A model generated the notes under the pieces. That model saw nothing but the letters and a program-made list of their open reading frames with translations, did no database searches and was not told the origin of the DNA. Shown piece after piece: positions 17,322 through 26,156 of a DNA stretch of 27,464 nucleotides. Each line of letters starts with the position of its first letter. Position 1 is the stretch's first letter. This DNA is from a virus. The stretch spans positions 1-27,464 of the IMG/VR virus record IMGVR_UViG_3300021598_001531, one strand, 5' to 3'. Position numbers and translations under genes: made by a program.

Positions 17322-18374
17322 ATGATATCAAATTATTTTTATCACGAAATATTGAGAAAGACCATCGTATCTTTCGGTACTCTTTTTAATGATATTCAAA
17401 TCAAACATAAAGATAATGCAGGCGATGATTTTAGTATCTTAACTGTGCCGATTGCTTATGGTCCGGTTCAAAAGTTTTTAGCTAGAATCGAACAAGTTCC
17501 CGACCTAAAAAAGAGAGTAGCTATAACTCTTCCAAGAATGTCATTTGAAATGACTGGTATTCAATATGATCCTTCTCGAAAGTCTTCGACAATGCAGACT
17601 TTTAAAACAGTTGATAAGACTAGTAATAATGAATTAACACAGGTTTTTATGCCTGTTCCATATAATGTTAATATTCGTCTTTCAATTATGTCTAAATTGA
17701 ATGAAGATGCTTTGCAAATTGTAGAACAAATACTACCTTACTTTCAACCACATTTTAACTTAACAGTAGATCTCGTATCGAGTATTGGAGAAAAACGAGA
17801 TATTCCAATGATTCTGGAGAGAATCACAATGGATGATCAGTATGAGGGTGATTTTACTACAAGAAGGATTTTAATTTATACTCTAGATTTTACCGCAAAA
17901 ACATACCTATTTGGTCCAGTTGGAAATGGTAATGAGGCGTTAATCAAACAGGTTCAAGTCGATTATTACACAAATACAAATAGAGTTAATCCTTCAAGAC
18001 AACTTAGATATGTTGCTGAACCAAGAGCAATTAAAGATTACAATAACGATGAAATTACTATAGTTTCAGAAAATATTTCTGAAAATGTCACTGAGTTTAA
18101 TGTATCTGATGCAACTGGATTAATTGTAAATTCATACATTCAAATTGACAATGAATCCATGTTTATTCGTAGTATTAATGGAAATACTTTATTGGTAAAT
18201 AGAGGTCAAGATAATACTGATATTACAACTCACTCATCCGGAACTGCGGTTAATGTGATTAATAATGCAGATGATGAACTAATAGATATGGATGATGACT
18301 TTGGATTCAGTGAATATCGTTATGATTTTGCTGACGGTAAGATTTATAGTACAACAAAAGGAATTGATGTATGA
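17322..18374 (+). CDS. gp15: Tail completion / sheath stabiliser gp15
   Basis: Forms the terminal ring that closes the tail and stabilises the contracted and extended sheath in T4-like phages. It is 350 aa. Residues 1-235 are the conserved part (MISNYFYHEILRKTIVSFGT, LFNDI, LPRMSFEMTGIQYDPSRK, VPYNVNIRLSIMSK). Residues about 242-313 are an added beta domain (TEFNVSDATGLIVNSYIQID, then GNTLLVNRGQ, HSSGTAV) of the same kind as the repeats in the giant fibre protein. An acidic tail follows. The start ATG has no strong ribosome site. ACTAAATA at 17290-17297 could be a poor late promoter (6 of 8 bases). The stop overlaps gp16. Confidence 0.88.
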   Translation: MISNYFYHEILRKTIVSFGTLFNDIQIKHKDNAGDDFSILTVPIAYGPVQKFLARIEQVPDLKKRVAITLPRMSFEMTGIQYDPSRKSSTMQTFKTVDKTSNNELTQVFMPVPYNVNIRLSIMSKLNEDALQIVEQILPYFQPHFNLTVDLVSSIGEKRDIPMILERITMDDQYEGDFTTRRILIYTLDFTAKTYLFGPVGNGNEALIKQVQVDYYTNTNRVNPSRQLRYVAEPRAIKDYNNDEITIVSENISENVTEFNVSDATGLIVNSYIQIDNESMFIRSINGNTLLVNRGQDNTDITTHSSGTAVNVINNADDELIDMDDDFGFSEYRYDFADGKIYSTTKGIDV

Positions 18375-18787
18375 ATTTTGAAGACATTGATACAGCTTTA
18401 GATATTGAACCAACAGAAATTGTAAAGTCGGAACCAGTTCCAGTATTAAAACCACAGGAGACAGAACAACTTCAAAAAGATTATGAATATTCTAGAGGAC
18501 AACTCTATTCTATTATTGAAAAGGGACAAGAAGCAATTAATGGAATTCTAGAACTTGCACAAGAATCCGACTCCCCAAGAGCTTATGAAGTTGCTGGTCA
18601 ATTGATCAAAAACGTTGGGGACGTTACGGACAAGTTATTAGATCTTCAGAAGAAAATGAAGGATATTAACAAGGAGGAAAAAGGTGTGACTCCAACAAGT
18701 GTAACTAATAATGCCGTCTTTTTTGGTTCTACTGCGGAACTCCAAAAGTTTCTGAAGAGTTCCATGAATCAAGATACATCTAAATAA
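18371..18787 (+). CDS. gp16: Small terminase subunit gp16
   Basis: DNA-recognition and regulatory subunit of the packaging motor. It is 138 aa, somewhat shorter than T4 gp16 (164 aa). The central part (about 35-100) is helical with heptad character: QLQKDYEYSRGQLYSIIEKG, LELAQESDSPRAYEV and VTDKLLDLQKKM are typical of cyanophage small terminases. The first 30 residues are acidic. The ATG overlaps the end of gp15 (ATGA), indicating translational coupling. The position between gp15 and gp17 matches T4 order, except that three extra genes lie before gp17 here. Confidence 0.87.
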   Translation: MNFEDIDTALDIEPTEIVKSEPVPVLKPQETEQLQKDYEYSRGQLYSIIEKGQEAINGILELAQESDSPRAYEVAGQLIKNVGDVTDKLLDLQKKMKDINKEEKGVTPTSVTNNAVFFGSTAELQKFLKSSMNQDTSK

Positions 18788-18811
18788 TAGATAGACTACC
18801 AAAATAGATAA

Positions 18812-19234
18812 ATGAAAACGTTTAAAGATTTTTGTGCAGAGGCATATTCTATTGATGAAATGGCAATGAATCCAAAGAGTCGTTTTGTTACTCAGGGTCA
18901 GATGAGAAATTATGAAAAAGATAGAATTGGATCCCAGAGTTTTTCTGATAGAGGTGGATATGCAGGACTCAAAGCAGGTGGTGGCCAAGCAGCATTGAAA
19001 AAAGGAAGTAGTGTCAGTGATGTTCTTTATGCGGGACAAAAAGCAAAGCAAGCAAAGGCACAACAAGATTTTTCAAATAAAATAAACAGACCTACTCAAC
19101 ATCAATCTGGACCAGCAAAGAAACCAATGGATGATTTTGCTGCTGGTGGTGGAAATGCTAAGATGAAATCAACTGGTATGACTAAAGATCAAGTGATTGC
19201 ACTTGGAAAGAAAAACGTATCTAATCAAAAGTAA
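18812..19234 (+). CDS. Predicted internal head protein with T4-like capsid-targeting N-terminus (140 aa)
   Basis: The first residues, MKTFKDFCAEAYS, closely match the capsid-targeting sequence of T4 internal proteins (MKTYQEFIAEA in IPIII). That sequence directs proteins into the prohead and is cut after the Glu by the gp21 protease. Cleavage here would fall after CAE. The remainder is basic, rich in Lys, Gln, Gly and Ala, and mostly disordered-looking (GGYAGLKAGGGQAALKKGS, KKPMDDFAAGGGNAKMK), as expected for a DNA-associated internal protein. TCTAAATA at 18779-18786 is a one-mismatch late promoter 25 bases before the ATG. The function is inferred from the N-terminus and composition; I know of no named homologue. 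Confidence 0.65.
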   Translation: MKTFKDFCAEAYSIDEMAMNPKSRFVTQGQMRNYEKDRIGSQSFSDRGGYAGLKAGGGQAALKKGSSVSDVLYAGQKAKQAKAQQDFSNKINRPTQHQSGPAKKPMDDFAAGGGNAKMKSTGMTKDQVIALGKKNVSNQK

Positions 19235-19235
19235 T

Positions 19236-20882
19236 ATGGAAAAACTCACCTTTAAAGAGTGGTCTATTCTTGCAGACCTAGAAACTATCGCACCTCTTGG
19301 AGAGGACTTTGAGTTTTCTATGGCTCGTGGAGAACTTAAGACTGCTCAGGCAGCTATTACAAGATTGATGACTAAACTTAAGGGTGAGGGAGATTTGGAG
19401 GCATGGGTGCAATCCAAAATCACTAAGGCCGCAGAATATCTTGACACCGTAGCCGACCATCTTTCTCATGGTGAGGATGATACAGAAAGAACGAAAGAAG
19501 TCAAGGAAGGTTTCAAAGGCCACAAGTCTGTAGAAGAAATTGCAAAAAAGCATAAAGTATCTCCATCGGTAATTCAAAAACAACTTGAGATGGGGATGAA
19601 AGTAGAACATGAGCATACAACAGATAATGATGAGGCAATGGATATTGCCTTACAACATCTAGATGAAATTCCAAACTACTACTCCAAACTCAAGAAGATG
19701 GAGAAAGTAAAAGAGGAGTGGACAGAAATTCATGATGCAAATGGTAATACTTTTGCACATGTTGTTGATATCATTAAGGGATCTGATTATAAGTTCAAGA
19801 GTTTTACTGCACCAGTAAACGAGAAGTGTTGGGATGGTTATAAACAAGTTGGAATGAAGAAAAAAGGAAAAAAAGTAGTTCCTAATTGTGTGAAGGAGGA
19901 TTTTATTGATGAAGCCAACAAGAGTGGTGATAGTTCTCTGCGTGACTGGTTTACTAAGAGTCGCGCTTCTGATGGCACCCCTGGTTGGGTTCAACTGGGT
20001 GGTAAATACGCAGGACAACCCTGTGCAAAACAACCAGGACAAACAACCAAACCAAAGTGCGGTTCAAGCAAAATGAAATCAGACCTCTCTGATAAAGAAG
20101 AGGAGAGTGCATTCCGTCGTAAGAATCAGGAAGATCCAAATCCCGATAGAAAGGGTAAGGCTAAGATGGTTGCGACTGAAGAAAAGGATGCATGTTATTC
20201 AAAGGTAAAATCTCGTTATTCGGTTTGGCCTTCCGCATATGCATCTGGAGCACTAGTTAAGTGCCGTAAAGTCGGTGCAAAAAATTGGGGTAATAAGACT
20301 AAAAAGGAGTCTTTTGAACTTCAAGAAATGGGTGAAATTCAAAGATATTGTCCTAAGTGTAAAAAGAATGAGACGATGAAGGACTGTAGATATGGTGAGG
20401 GATATTGGAAAATGTTCTCACTTCCTGCATCATTAGCCCCAGATCCTTATGATCCCAATGATATTCATCCCGCTAATGAGGGAATGAGTTTTGAAATTGG
20501 TTCTGGTCATAAACAGGCGCAGAAACAAGCAAAGATCAGAAATCTTGCAACAGGAACTAATAATCCCAATGAAAAGTCTGCTGCCCTCAGGAAACTAACT
20601 GGACCTTCACTTCCTCTTGCAGATTCAGTAATCCAACCAGGACAACTGACAAATGAGGACTATCAACGGATACAATCCACTGGAAATGTTTATACTATAC
20701 TCTTCTCATGGAGAGGTAGACCGATGATGAATCTCCAATTCTTTTTCCCAAACATGAAGAGACCATCAAAAGATGAAGTTAAAAAGGAAATTGAGAAGTT
20801 CTATCCTGGTGCAGTTATAATGCAATGGTATCCAAGTCCTACTGATCCATCTAAACCAATTGTAGTGATTCCAGGTAATTGA
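19236..20882 (+). CDS. Multi-domain mosaic protein between gp16 and gp17 (548 aa)
   Basis: Unknown function; probably virion-associated by position. I chose ATG 19236, one base after the previous stop; the frame is open farther upstream only through a TTG. Visible segments in order are: residues 26-80 helical (SMARGELKTAQAAITRLMTK, KITKAAEYLDTVADHL); 94-156 a small domain with GMKVEHEHT and ALQHLDEIPNYYSKLKKME, like a DUF seen in many phages (DUF5661 type); 198-218 CWDGYKQVGMKKKGKKVVPNC; 229-350 a Cys-rich basic segment (SSLRDWFTKSRASDG, GWVQLGGKYAGQPCAKQPG, CYSKVKSRYSVWPSAYASGA) known from algal viruses and cyanophages; 372-384 a CPKC cluster; 465-548 a beta-rich C-terminal domain (VYTILFSWRGRPMMNLQFFF, PGAVIMQWYPSPTDPSKPI). 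The domain names are from memory. The mosaic make-up suggests repeated domain gain. Confidence 0.75.
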   Translation: MEKLTFKEWSILADLETIAPLGEDFEFSMARGELKTAQAAITRLMTKLKGEGDLEAWVQSKITKAAEYLDTVADHLSHGEDDTERTKEVKEGFKGHKSVEEIAKKHKVSPSVIQKQLEMGMKVEHEHTTDNDEAMDIALQHLDEIPNYYSKLKKMEKVKEEWTEIHDANGNTFAHVVDIIKGSDYKFKSFTAPVNEKCWDGYKQVGMKKKGKKVVPNCVKEDFIDEANKSGDSSLRDWFTKSRASDGTPGWVQLGGKYAGQPCAKQPGQTTKPKCGSSKMKSDLSDKEEESAFRRKNQEDPNPDRKGKAKMVATEEKDACYSKVKSRYSVWPSAYASGALVKCRKVGAKNWGNKTKKESFELQEMGEIQRYCPKCKKNETMKDCRYGEGYWKMFSLPASLAPDPYDPNDIHPANEGMSFEIGSGHKQAQKQAKIRNLATGTNNPNEKSAALRKLTGPSLPLADSVIQPGQLTNEDYQRIQSTGNVYTILFSWRGRPMMNLQFFFPNMKRPSKDEVKKEIEKFYPGAVIMQWYPSPTDPSKPIVVIPGN

Positions 20883-20883
20883 A

Positions 20884-21060
20884 ATGAATATTGACCCCTC
20901 TGAAATTGAACTTTCGGATATTAATAAGATGTTGATTTATGAACAACAGGCAAGGGTTATAGATAAATTAGATAGAGAAGAAGCAATAGAGTTTGCAAAG
21001 GCTTATTTTAAACTTTATCTCAAACAACAGGAAGTAGTAGCAAGTTTAGTTAAATTATAA
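20884..21060 (+). CDS. Small unknown protein before gp17 (58 aa)
   Basis: An open frame of 58 codons starts one base after the stop of the preceding gene (MNIDPSEIELSDINKML) and ends 9 bases before the gp17 start, filling the gap completely. The product is charged and helical (QQARVIDKLDREEAIEFAKA, YFKLYLKQQEVVASLVKL) and would form one or two amphipathic helices. I do not recognise it. Its tight packing and amino-acid make-up argue that it is a real gene. A packaging-related role is only suggested by position. Confidence 0.6.
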   Translation: MNIDPSEIELSDINKMLIYEQQARVIDKLDREEAIEFAKAYFKLYLKQQEVVASLVKL

Positions 21061-21069
21061 TTTTATACT

Positions 21070-22719
21070 ATGAATGATCAAGTATATCTTGGCAATCCCA
21101 ATCTTAAGAAGGCTAATGTAGCCGTAGAATTTACGCAGGATCAAGTTCTTGAATTCGTCAAGTGCAAGAATGATCCTGTATATTTTGCTAAAAATTATAT
21201 CAAGATTGTTTCTCTGGACCATGGTGAGATACCTTTCAAGATGTATCCGTTCCAGGAAAAATTAATTAATAATTTCCACGAGAACCGATTCAACATTTGT
21301 AGGATGCCTCGTCAGACAGGTAAATCTACAACTTGTGTTTCATATTTGTTACATTATGCGGTGTTTAACGATAATGTCAATATAGCTATTCTAGCGAACA
21401 AAGCATCCACTGCACAGGATCTACTGAGTAGATTACAATTTGCATACGAGAAACTGCCAAAGTGGATGCAACAAGGTATTGTATCATGGAATAAACGATC
21501 ACTAGAACTAGAAAATGGTTCCAAAATTATCGCAGCGTCTACTTCTGCATCTGCTGTCCGAGGCGGATCATATAATGTCATCTTTTTGGACGAATTCGCA
21601 TTCATCCCAAATCACATTGCTGATGAATTCTTTGCCTCTGTTTATCCTACTATTTCGTCAGGTAAAAGCACAAAAGTCCTGATTGTTTCTACCCCAAAGG
21701 GTATGAACCACTTCTACCGTATCTGGCATGATGCGGAGAGGGGTAAGAACGAATACATACCTACAGACGTACATTGGTCTGAAGTCCCTGGCAGGGACGA
21801 TAAGTGGAAAGCCCAGACAATTGCAAATACTTCCGAACAACAATTCAAAGTTGAGTTTGAATGCGAATTCCTAGGATCTGTCGATACTCTTGTATCTGCA
21901 GCAAAACTCAGATCCTTGGTTTATGAAGATCCAATCAAGTCAAATGCGGGTTTGGATATCTACGAAGAACCTCAGAAAGACCACAACTATGTTGTTACAG
22001 TAGACGTTGCTCGTGGAGTAGAAAAAGATTATTCTGCATTTACGATTTGTGATACTACATCATTCCCATATAGATTAGTAGCAAAATATAGAGACAACCA
22101 AATAAAACCAATGTTGTTTCCAAGTATTATCAAAGATCTTGCAGTTGCATATAACAAAGCATATATTCTTGTAGAGGTTAATGATATTGGAGAACAAGTA
22201 GGACAAATTCTACATATGGATTTGGAATATGATAATGTTCTCATGTGTACAATGAGAGGTCGTGCTGGACAACTGGTTGGTCAGGGATTTTCTGGAAAGA
22301 AATCTCAAATGGGCGTCAAGATGTCCAAGAATGTCAAAAAGATTGGATGTATGAATCTTAAGACATTAATTGAAGGAGATAAATTGGATATTAAAGATTA
22401 TGATACTATTAGTGAACTAACCACTTTCATTCAAAAATCAAATTCATTTGAAGCTGAAGATGGTTGTAATGATGACCTCGCAATGTGTCTAGTAATTTTT
22501 GCTTGGTTAATTGCACAACCTTATTTCAAAGAGATGACGGACAATGATGTTCGTAAAAGATTATATGAGGAACAAAAGAATCAAATAGAACAAGATATGG
22601 CTCCTTTTGGATTTATTTCTGATGGTTTAGATAGTGGAGAGAGTTTTGTTGATGAAGATGGAGATCGTTGGCACGTTGATGAATATGGAGATATGCAATA
22701 TATGTGGGATTACCGATAA
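21070..22719 (+). CDS. gp17: Large terminase subunit gp17 (packaging ATPase and nuclease)
   Basis: Motor that pumps DNA into the head and cuts the concatemer. It is 549 aa and complete. ATPase domain: Walker A-like RMPRQTGKSTT at 78-88, Walker B VIFLDEFAFI at 170-179 with D174/E175, and coupling motif STPKG at 207-211. Nuclease domain (RNase H fold): VDVARGVEKDYSA at 311-323 with D312 matching the first catalytic Asp of T4 gp17, LVEVND at 367-372 with E369, and the DD at 468-469. The acidic C-terminal tail (DEDGDRWHVDEYGDMQYMW) is typical of cyanophage members. There is no sign of an intein or intron. The stop overlaps the next ATG (TAATG). Confidence 0.95.
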   Translation: MNDQVYLGNPNLKKANVAVEFTQDQVLEFVKCKNDPVYFAKNYIKIVSLDHGEIPFKMYPFQEKLINNFHENRFNICRMPRQTGKSTTCVSYLLHYAVFNDNVNIAILANKASTAQDLLSRLQFAYEKLPKWMQQGIVSWNKRSLELENGSKIIAASTSASAVRGGSYNVIFLDEFAFIPNHIADEFFASVYPTISSGKSTKVLIVSTPKGMNHFYRIWHDAERGKNEYIPTDVHWSEVPGRDDKWKAQTIANTSEQQFKVEFECEFLGSVDTLVSAAKLRSLVYEDPIKSNAGLDIYEEPQKDHNYVVTVDVARGVEKDYSAFTICDTTSFPYRLVAKYRDNQIKPMLFPSIIKDLAVAYNKAYILVEVNDIGEQVGQILHMDLEYDNVLMCTMRGRAGQLVGQGFSGKKSQMGVKMSKNVKKIGCMNLKTLIEGDKLDIKDYDTISELTTFIQKSNSFEAEDGCNDDLAMCLVIFAWLIAQPYFKEMTDNDVRKRLYEEQKNQIEQDMAPFGFISDGLDSGESFVDEDGDRWHVDEYGDMQYMWDYR

Positions 22720-22949
22720 TGAATTTAGATAATCAGTTTGAATTAGAACATTTATTTTTAACTGAACGAAAGTGTAGAGTTTGTAAGGAAATAAAAGATT
22801 TAATTGATGGATTTTATCTAACTCGTAGTGGTAGAGGTCACATTCCCTCTGCGTATTCATATGAATGTAAAGAGTGTACTAAGAAACGAATTATCAGTAA
22901 TAGAAAACAAAAACCCACAGATTCATACTGGCAATATCCTGATTGGTAG
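22719..22949 (+). CDS. Small four-cysteine (zinc-ribbon-like) protein coupled to gp17
   Basis: A 76-aa protein whose ATG overlaps the gp17 stop; an upstream GTG in the same frame lies inside gp17 and is less likely. C19-x2-C22 and C50-x2-C53 form a probable zinc site (RKCRVCKEIKDLIDGFYLTR and YECKECTKKR). This pattern is common in small phage and bacterial proteins that sometimes precede or belong to HNH nucleases, but no HNH histidine/asparagine motif is visible. It is probably a nucleic-acid or protein binder of unknown role. Confidence 0.7.
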   Translation: MNLDNQFELEHLFLTERKCRVCKEIKDLIDGFYLTRSGRGHIPSAYSYECKECTKKRIISNRKQKPTDSYWQYPDW

Positions 22950-22987
22950 TGTTCACTGTCCGTTTCCCCAATATAAAGTTAGCAAAT

Positions 22988-22995
22988 AATAAATA
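22988..22995 (+). promoter_or_regulatory. Probable late promoter for gp18
   Basis: AATAAATA matches the late promoter element in 7 of 8 bases and fits the looser NATAAATA form described for T4-like cyanophages. It lies 36 bases before the gp18 ATG in the only clear intergenic gap of this part. Confidence 0.55.
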
Positions 22996-23031
22996 TTTGT
23001 AGTCAAGTTGAACTTCTTCAGAGGGAAAGAC

Positions 23032-25428
23032 ATGTCGCTAAACTTAGTATCACCTGGCATAAAAGTTCGAGAAGTTGATCTTACTGTAGGTAGAATCGAT
23101 GCAGTAAATGATCAAGTAGGTGCTTTTGCTGGACCTTTTGAGAAAGGACCAGTAGGCGAGCCAGTTCTTATAGAAACCGAACAGGATTTATTGAACACTT
23201 TTGGTAAACCATCTAATTCTGATGGTCAAGCCGAGTATTGGTTATCCGCTTCATCATATCTCTCATATGGAGGAACCCTACGAGTAGTTAGAACGGATTC
23301 CAGTAATTTGAGAAATGCAAATTATCCCGTATCTACTCCTGTTAATTTAAAAATTACTGGACAAGAAGATTATAACAACAATCATGCCACAGATAGTGAT
23401 TGGATTTTTGCGGCTAAGAATCCAGGATCATGGGGCAATGGATTAAAAGTTTGCGTTATTGATGCTTTCGCAGATCAAAGAATAGCTATTGGAACTTTTG
23501 GCATCTCTGCTGGATTTGCTATTACTTGTTCAATCGGAACCAGTTACGCTACCCCTAATGGAACCGTTGAAAATTTTGATGGATACGTTAAGGGAATCGT
23601 TACTAAAGTAAATGTCGGTAACATTGACGTAAAGGTAATAAGTCGTCACAATAATGTCACAGGTCTTTCTACTGAAATTACATATGCATCATCAGGATTA
23701 AATAGAATTCCCGATGGTCCAGGAAATTATTATCAATTGTTTAATAATGTTGGAACCGCTACTTCATTAGAAAAGTTTAGATTTGATGGAAATGCAACGA
23801 TCGGAATTGGATCTACAACTATTGCCTTCCCATCCGCATTAGATGCAACCTCTGTTAATGTTGGTGATCTAATCCAAACTTTAAATGGTGCATTATCTGC
23901 TAGAGTTGTTGGTGTCAGCACAGGTCAAGTTGTAATTGATTCCGCATCTCCAGTATCAATAGCTTCGACTACATTAGTAGTAAGATATACAAGAAGTATT
24001 TCTGATGGAACTAATGGTTTTGGTGAAGGTTTACTTACAGGTAATAGTACCGTTTCTCTAGATTGGTATGATCAACAGACTTTAGGATTATCAAATTCTA
24101 CCGTTTTCTGGAAATCAATTGCACCAAAACCAGGAACATCTCAGTATGCTATTGAAAGATCTGGAAAAAATGACGAGATTCATGTCGTTGTTGTGGATGA
24201 AAATGGTTCAATAACTGGAACATCTGGTAATATTTTAGAAAAGTATACAAATCTATCTAAGGCTGTTGACGGTAAGATTTCTCCTTCGGAGAATATTTAC
24301 TACAAAGATTATCTTGGAAATGTATCTTCATATATTTTTGTTGGTACTAGTGATTCAGTTACTGGGGTCAAATTCACCTCTATTGATGGATACGTTCAAG
24401 CTAGTGGTGGTTCCATAGCTAGTGGACAAAATGCTACTGGGGTTAATTTTGGATGTTTTGGAAATAAATCGTATTCATTCAGTAATGGATATGATTATTC
24501 TTCAGCGACTGGAGGAATGGCAGCAACTTTAGCTGACGTTATAAGTTCCTATGAAGTCTTTAGAAATCCTGCGGAATATGATATTAATTTCTTGATTGCA
24601 GGTCCTGATGGAGGACCAGCTATATTCGATTCACAAGCCAAAGCAAATAGACTAATTGATATTGCAGAAGCTAGAAAAGATTGTATTGCTTGCATTTCTC
24701 CAAGAAAATCGGGAGTTGTTAATATTGCAAATAGTGACCTCCAAACAGATAATATTATTAAATTCTTTGATGCTATAACTTCTTCTTCATATGCGGTATT
24801 TGATTCTGGTTATAAGTATATGTTTGATAGATTTAATAATTCATTTAGATATGTTCCATTGAATGGTGATATTGCTGGATTAATGGCAAGAACATCAATT
24901 AATAATTATCCATGGTTCTCTCCTGCTGGATCTTCAAGAGGAGTAATCAACAATGCAATTAAACTTGCATATAATCCTTCACAAGCACAAAGAGATTTAC
25001 TCTATCCTAAGAGAATTAATCCAGTAATCTTCTCACCAGGAGCTGGAATCCTTCTTTTCGGTGATAAGACTGCTTTATCTGTTGCTAGTGCTTTTGATAG
25101 AATTAACGTTCGTCGTTTATTCTTAACTATCGAAGATACAATTTCTAGAGCTGCTAGATCTCAACTATTTGAATTCAATGATGTTATCACCAGAAACAAC
25201 TTTGTTAATATTGTTGAACCATATCTACGCGATGTTAAAGCAAAGAGAGGAATTACAGACTTCCTCGTTGTTTGCGATGAATCAAACAACACTCCAGATG
25301 TAATTGATTCAAATCAATTTAGGGCTGATATTTTCATTAAACCTGCAAGATCGATTAACTTTATTGGTCTTACTTTTGTTGCTAATAGAACTGGTATTAG
25401 TTTTGAAGAGGTTGTTGGAACCGTTTAA
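23032..25428 (+). CDS. gp18: Tail sheath protein gp18
   Basis: Contractile sheath subunit, 798 aa from ATG 23032. I chose this ATG because a GAGGG ribosome site lies a few bases upstream; an in-frame TTG at 23008 has no such site. The N-terminus LNLVSPGIKVREVDLT and the C-terminal part (FDRINVRRLFLTIEDTISRA, then GITDFLVVCDESNNTPDVID, RSINFIGLTFVANRTGISFE) are hallmarks of the sheath family and form the inner domain that grips the tube. The middle (about 150-450) is beta-rich and variable, as expected for the outward-facing domains. It is longer than T4 gp18 (659 aa), as is usual in cyanophages. Confidence 0.93.
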   Translation: MSLNLVSPGIKVREVDLTVGRIDAVNDQVGAFAGPFEKGPVGEPVLIETEQDLLNTFGKPSNSDGQAEYWLSASSYLSYGGTLRVVRTDSSNLRNANYPVSTPVNLKITGQEDYNNNHATDSDWIFAAKNPGSWGNGLKVCVIDAFADQRIAIGTFGISAGFAITCSIGTSYATPNGTVENFDGYVKGIVTKVNVGNIDVKVISRHNNVTGLSTEITYASSGLNRIPDGPGNYYQLFNNVGTATSLEKFRFDGNATIGIGSTTIAFPSALDATSVNVGDLIQTLNGALSARVVGVSTGQVVIDSASPVSIASTTLVVRYTRSISDGTNGFGEGLLTGNSTVSLDWYDQQTLGLSNSTVFWKSIAPKPGTSQYAIERSGKNDEIHVVVVDENGSITGTSGNILEKYTNLSKAVDGKISPSENIYYKDYLGNVSSYIFVGTSDSVTGVKFTSIDGYVQASGGSIASGQNATGVNFGCFGNKSYSFSNGYDYSSATGGMAATLADVISSYEVFRNPAEYDINFLIAGPDGGPAIFDSQAKANRLIDIAEARKDCIACISPRKSGVVNIANSDLQTDNIIKFFDAITSSSYAVFDSGYKYMFDRFNNSFRYVPLNGDIAGLMARTSINNYPWFSPAGSSRGVINNAIKLAYNPSQAQRDLLYPKRINPVIFSPGAGILLFGDKTALSVASAFDRINVRRLFLTIEDTISRAARSQLFEFNDVITRNNFVNIVEPYLRDVKAKRGITDFLVVCDESNNTPDVIDSNQFRADIFIKPARSINFIGLTFVANRTGISFEEVVGTV

Positions 25429-25463
25429 TTTATTAAAACATCAATCCCTACAGAGGTAAAAAA

Positions 25464-26156
25464 ATGGCATTTTCAAATACCCCAAGTTTTGGCTCCAGAA
25501 CTTTAGAAGACTTTAAAGCAAGGTTAATTGGTGGAGCAGCTCGTCCAAATCTTTTTGAAGTTGAGTTAAACTTCCCAACATTTGCAACTGAATCAACTAC
25601 AACTGCAAGTGTCGATCAAACTAGATCTATAAGTGAACTTTCTAGATTCATGATCAAATCTGCAAATCTACCAGCATCAAATGTTGGTGTTATCGAAGTT
25701 CCTTTTAGAGGAAGAACTTTAAAAATTGCAGGAGATAGAACGTTTGATGTTTGGACAGTTACAATTATCAACGATGTTGATTTTACTATTAGAACTGCTT
25801 TTGAAAAGTGGATGAACGCTATCAACAAACATGATGATAACTCTGGACTTATTAACCCTTCACAATATCAGAGAGATGCTATTGTGAAACAGTTTGGTAG
25901 AACGTCTGTTGCATCTGCACAGTCAAATGTTTCTAACCCAATTACAACTAATGCTGGAGATCCAATTCCAGTTCTTAAAGCCTATAAGTTTTATGGAATA
26001 TTTCCAACTGCTATTAGTGCGATTGATTTATCATATGATTCCTCAGATACAATTGAAGAATTTACGGTAGATCTTCAGGTTCAGTGGTGGGATGCATTAG
26101 ATTCAAATGGAACAACTCAGTTAGGTACTGATCCACAAGTTGTGAACCCTCTATAA
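25464..26156 (+). CDS. gp19: Tail tube protein gp19
   Basis: Inner tube subunit inside the sheath, 230 aa (T4: 163 aa). Family features are FKARLIGGAARPNLFEVELN near the start, FMIKSANLPASNVGVIEVPF and RGRTLKIAGDRTFDVWTVTI in the middle, then AFEKWMNAINKHDDNSG and, at the end, EEFTVDLQVQWWDA. A strong GAGGT ribosome site precedes the ATG. No promoter is seen in the 35-base gap after gp18, so the two are probably co-transcribed. The stop codon lies inside the late promoter for gp20. Confidence 0.93.
   Translation: MAFSNTPSFGSRTLEDFKARLIGGAARPNLFEVELNFPTFATESTTTASVDQTRSISELSRFMIKSANLPASNVGVIEVPFRGRTLKIAGDRTFDVWTVTIINDVDFTIRTAFEKWMNAINKHDDNSGLINPSQYQRDAIVKQFGRTSVASAQSNVSNPITTNAGDPIPVLKAYKFYGIFPTAISAIDLSYDSSDTIEEFTVDLQVQWWDALDSNGTTQLGTDPQVVNPL

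Noticed and set aside
23000-23020. Short inverted repeat AAGTT-G-AACTT before gp18 as a terminator
   Set aside because: The loop is too small, the stem has only 5 bp, and no T-run follows.
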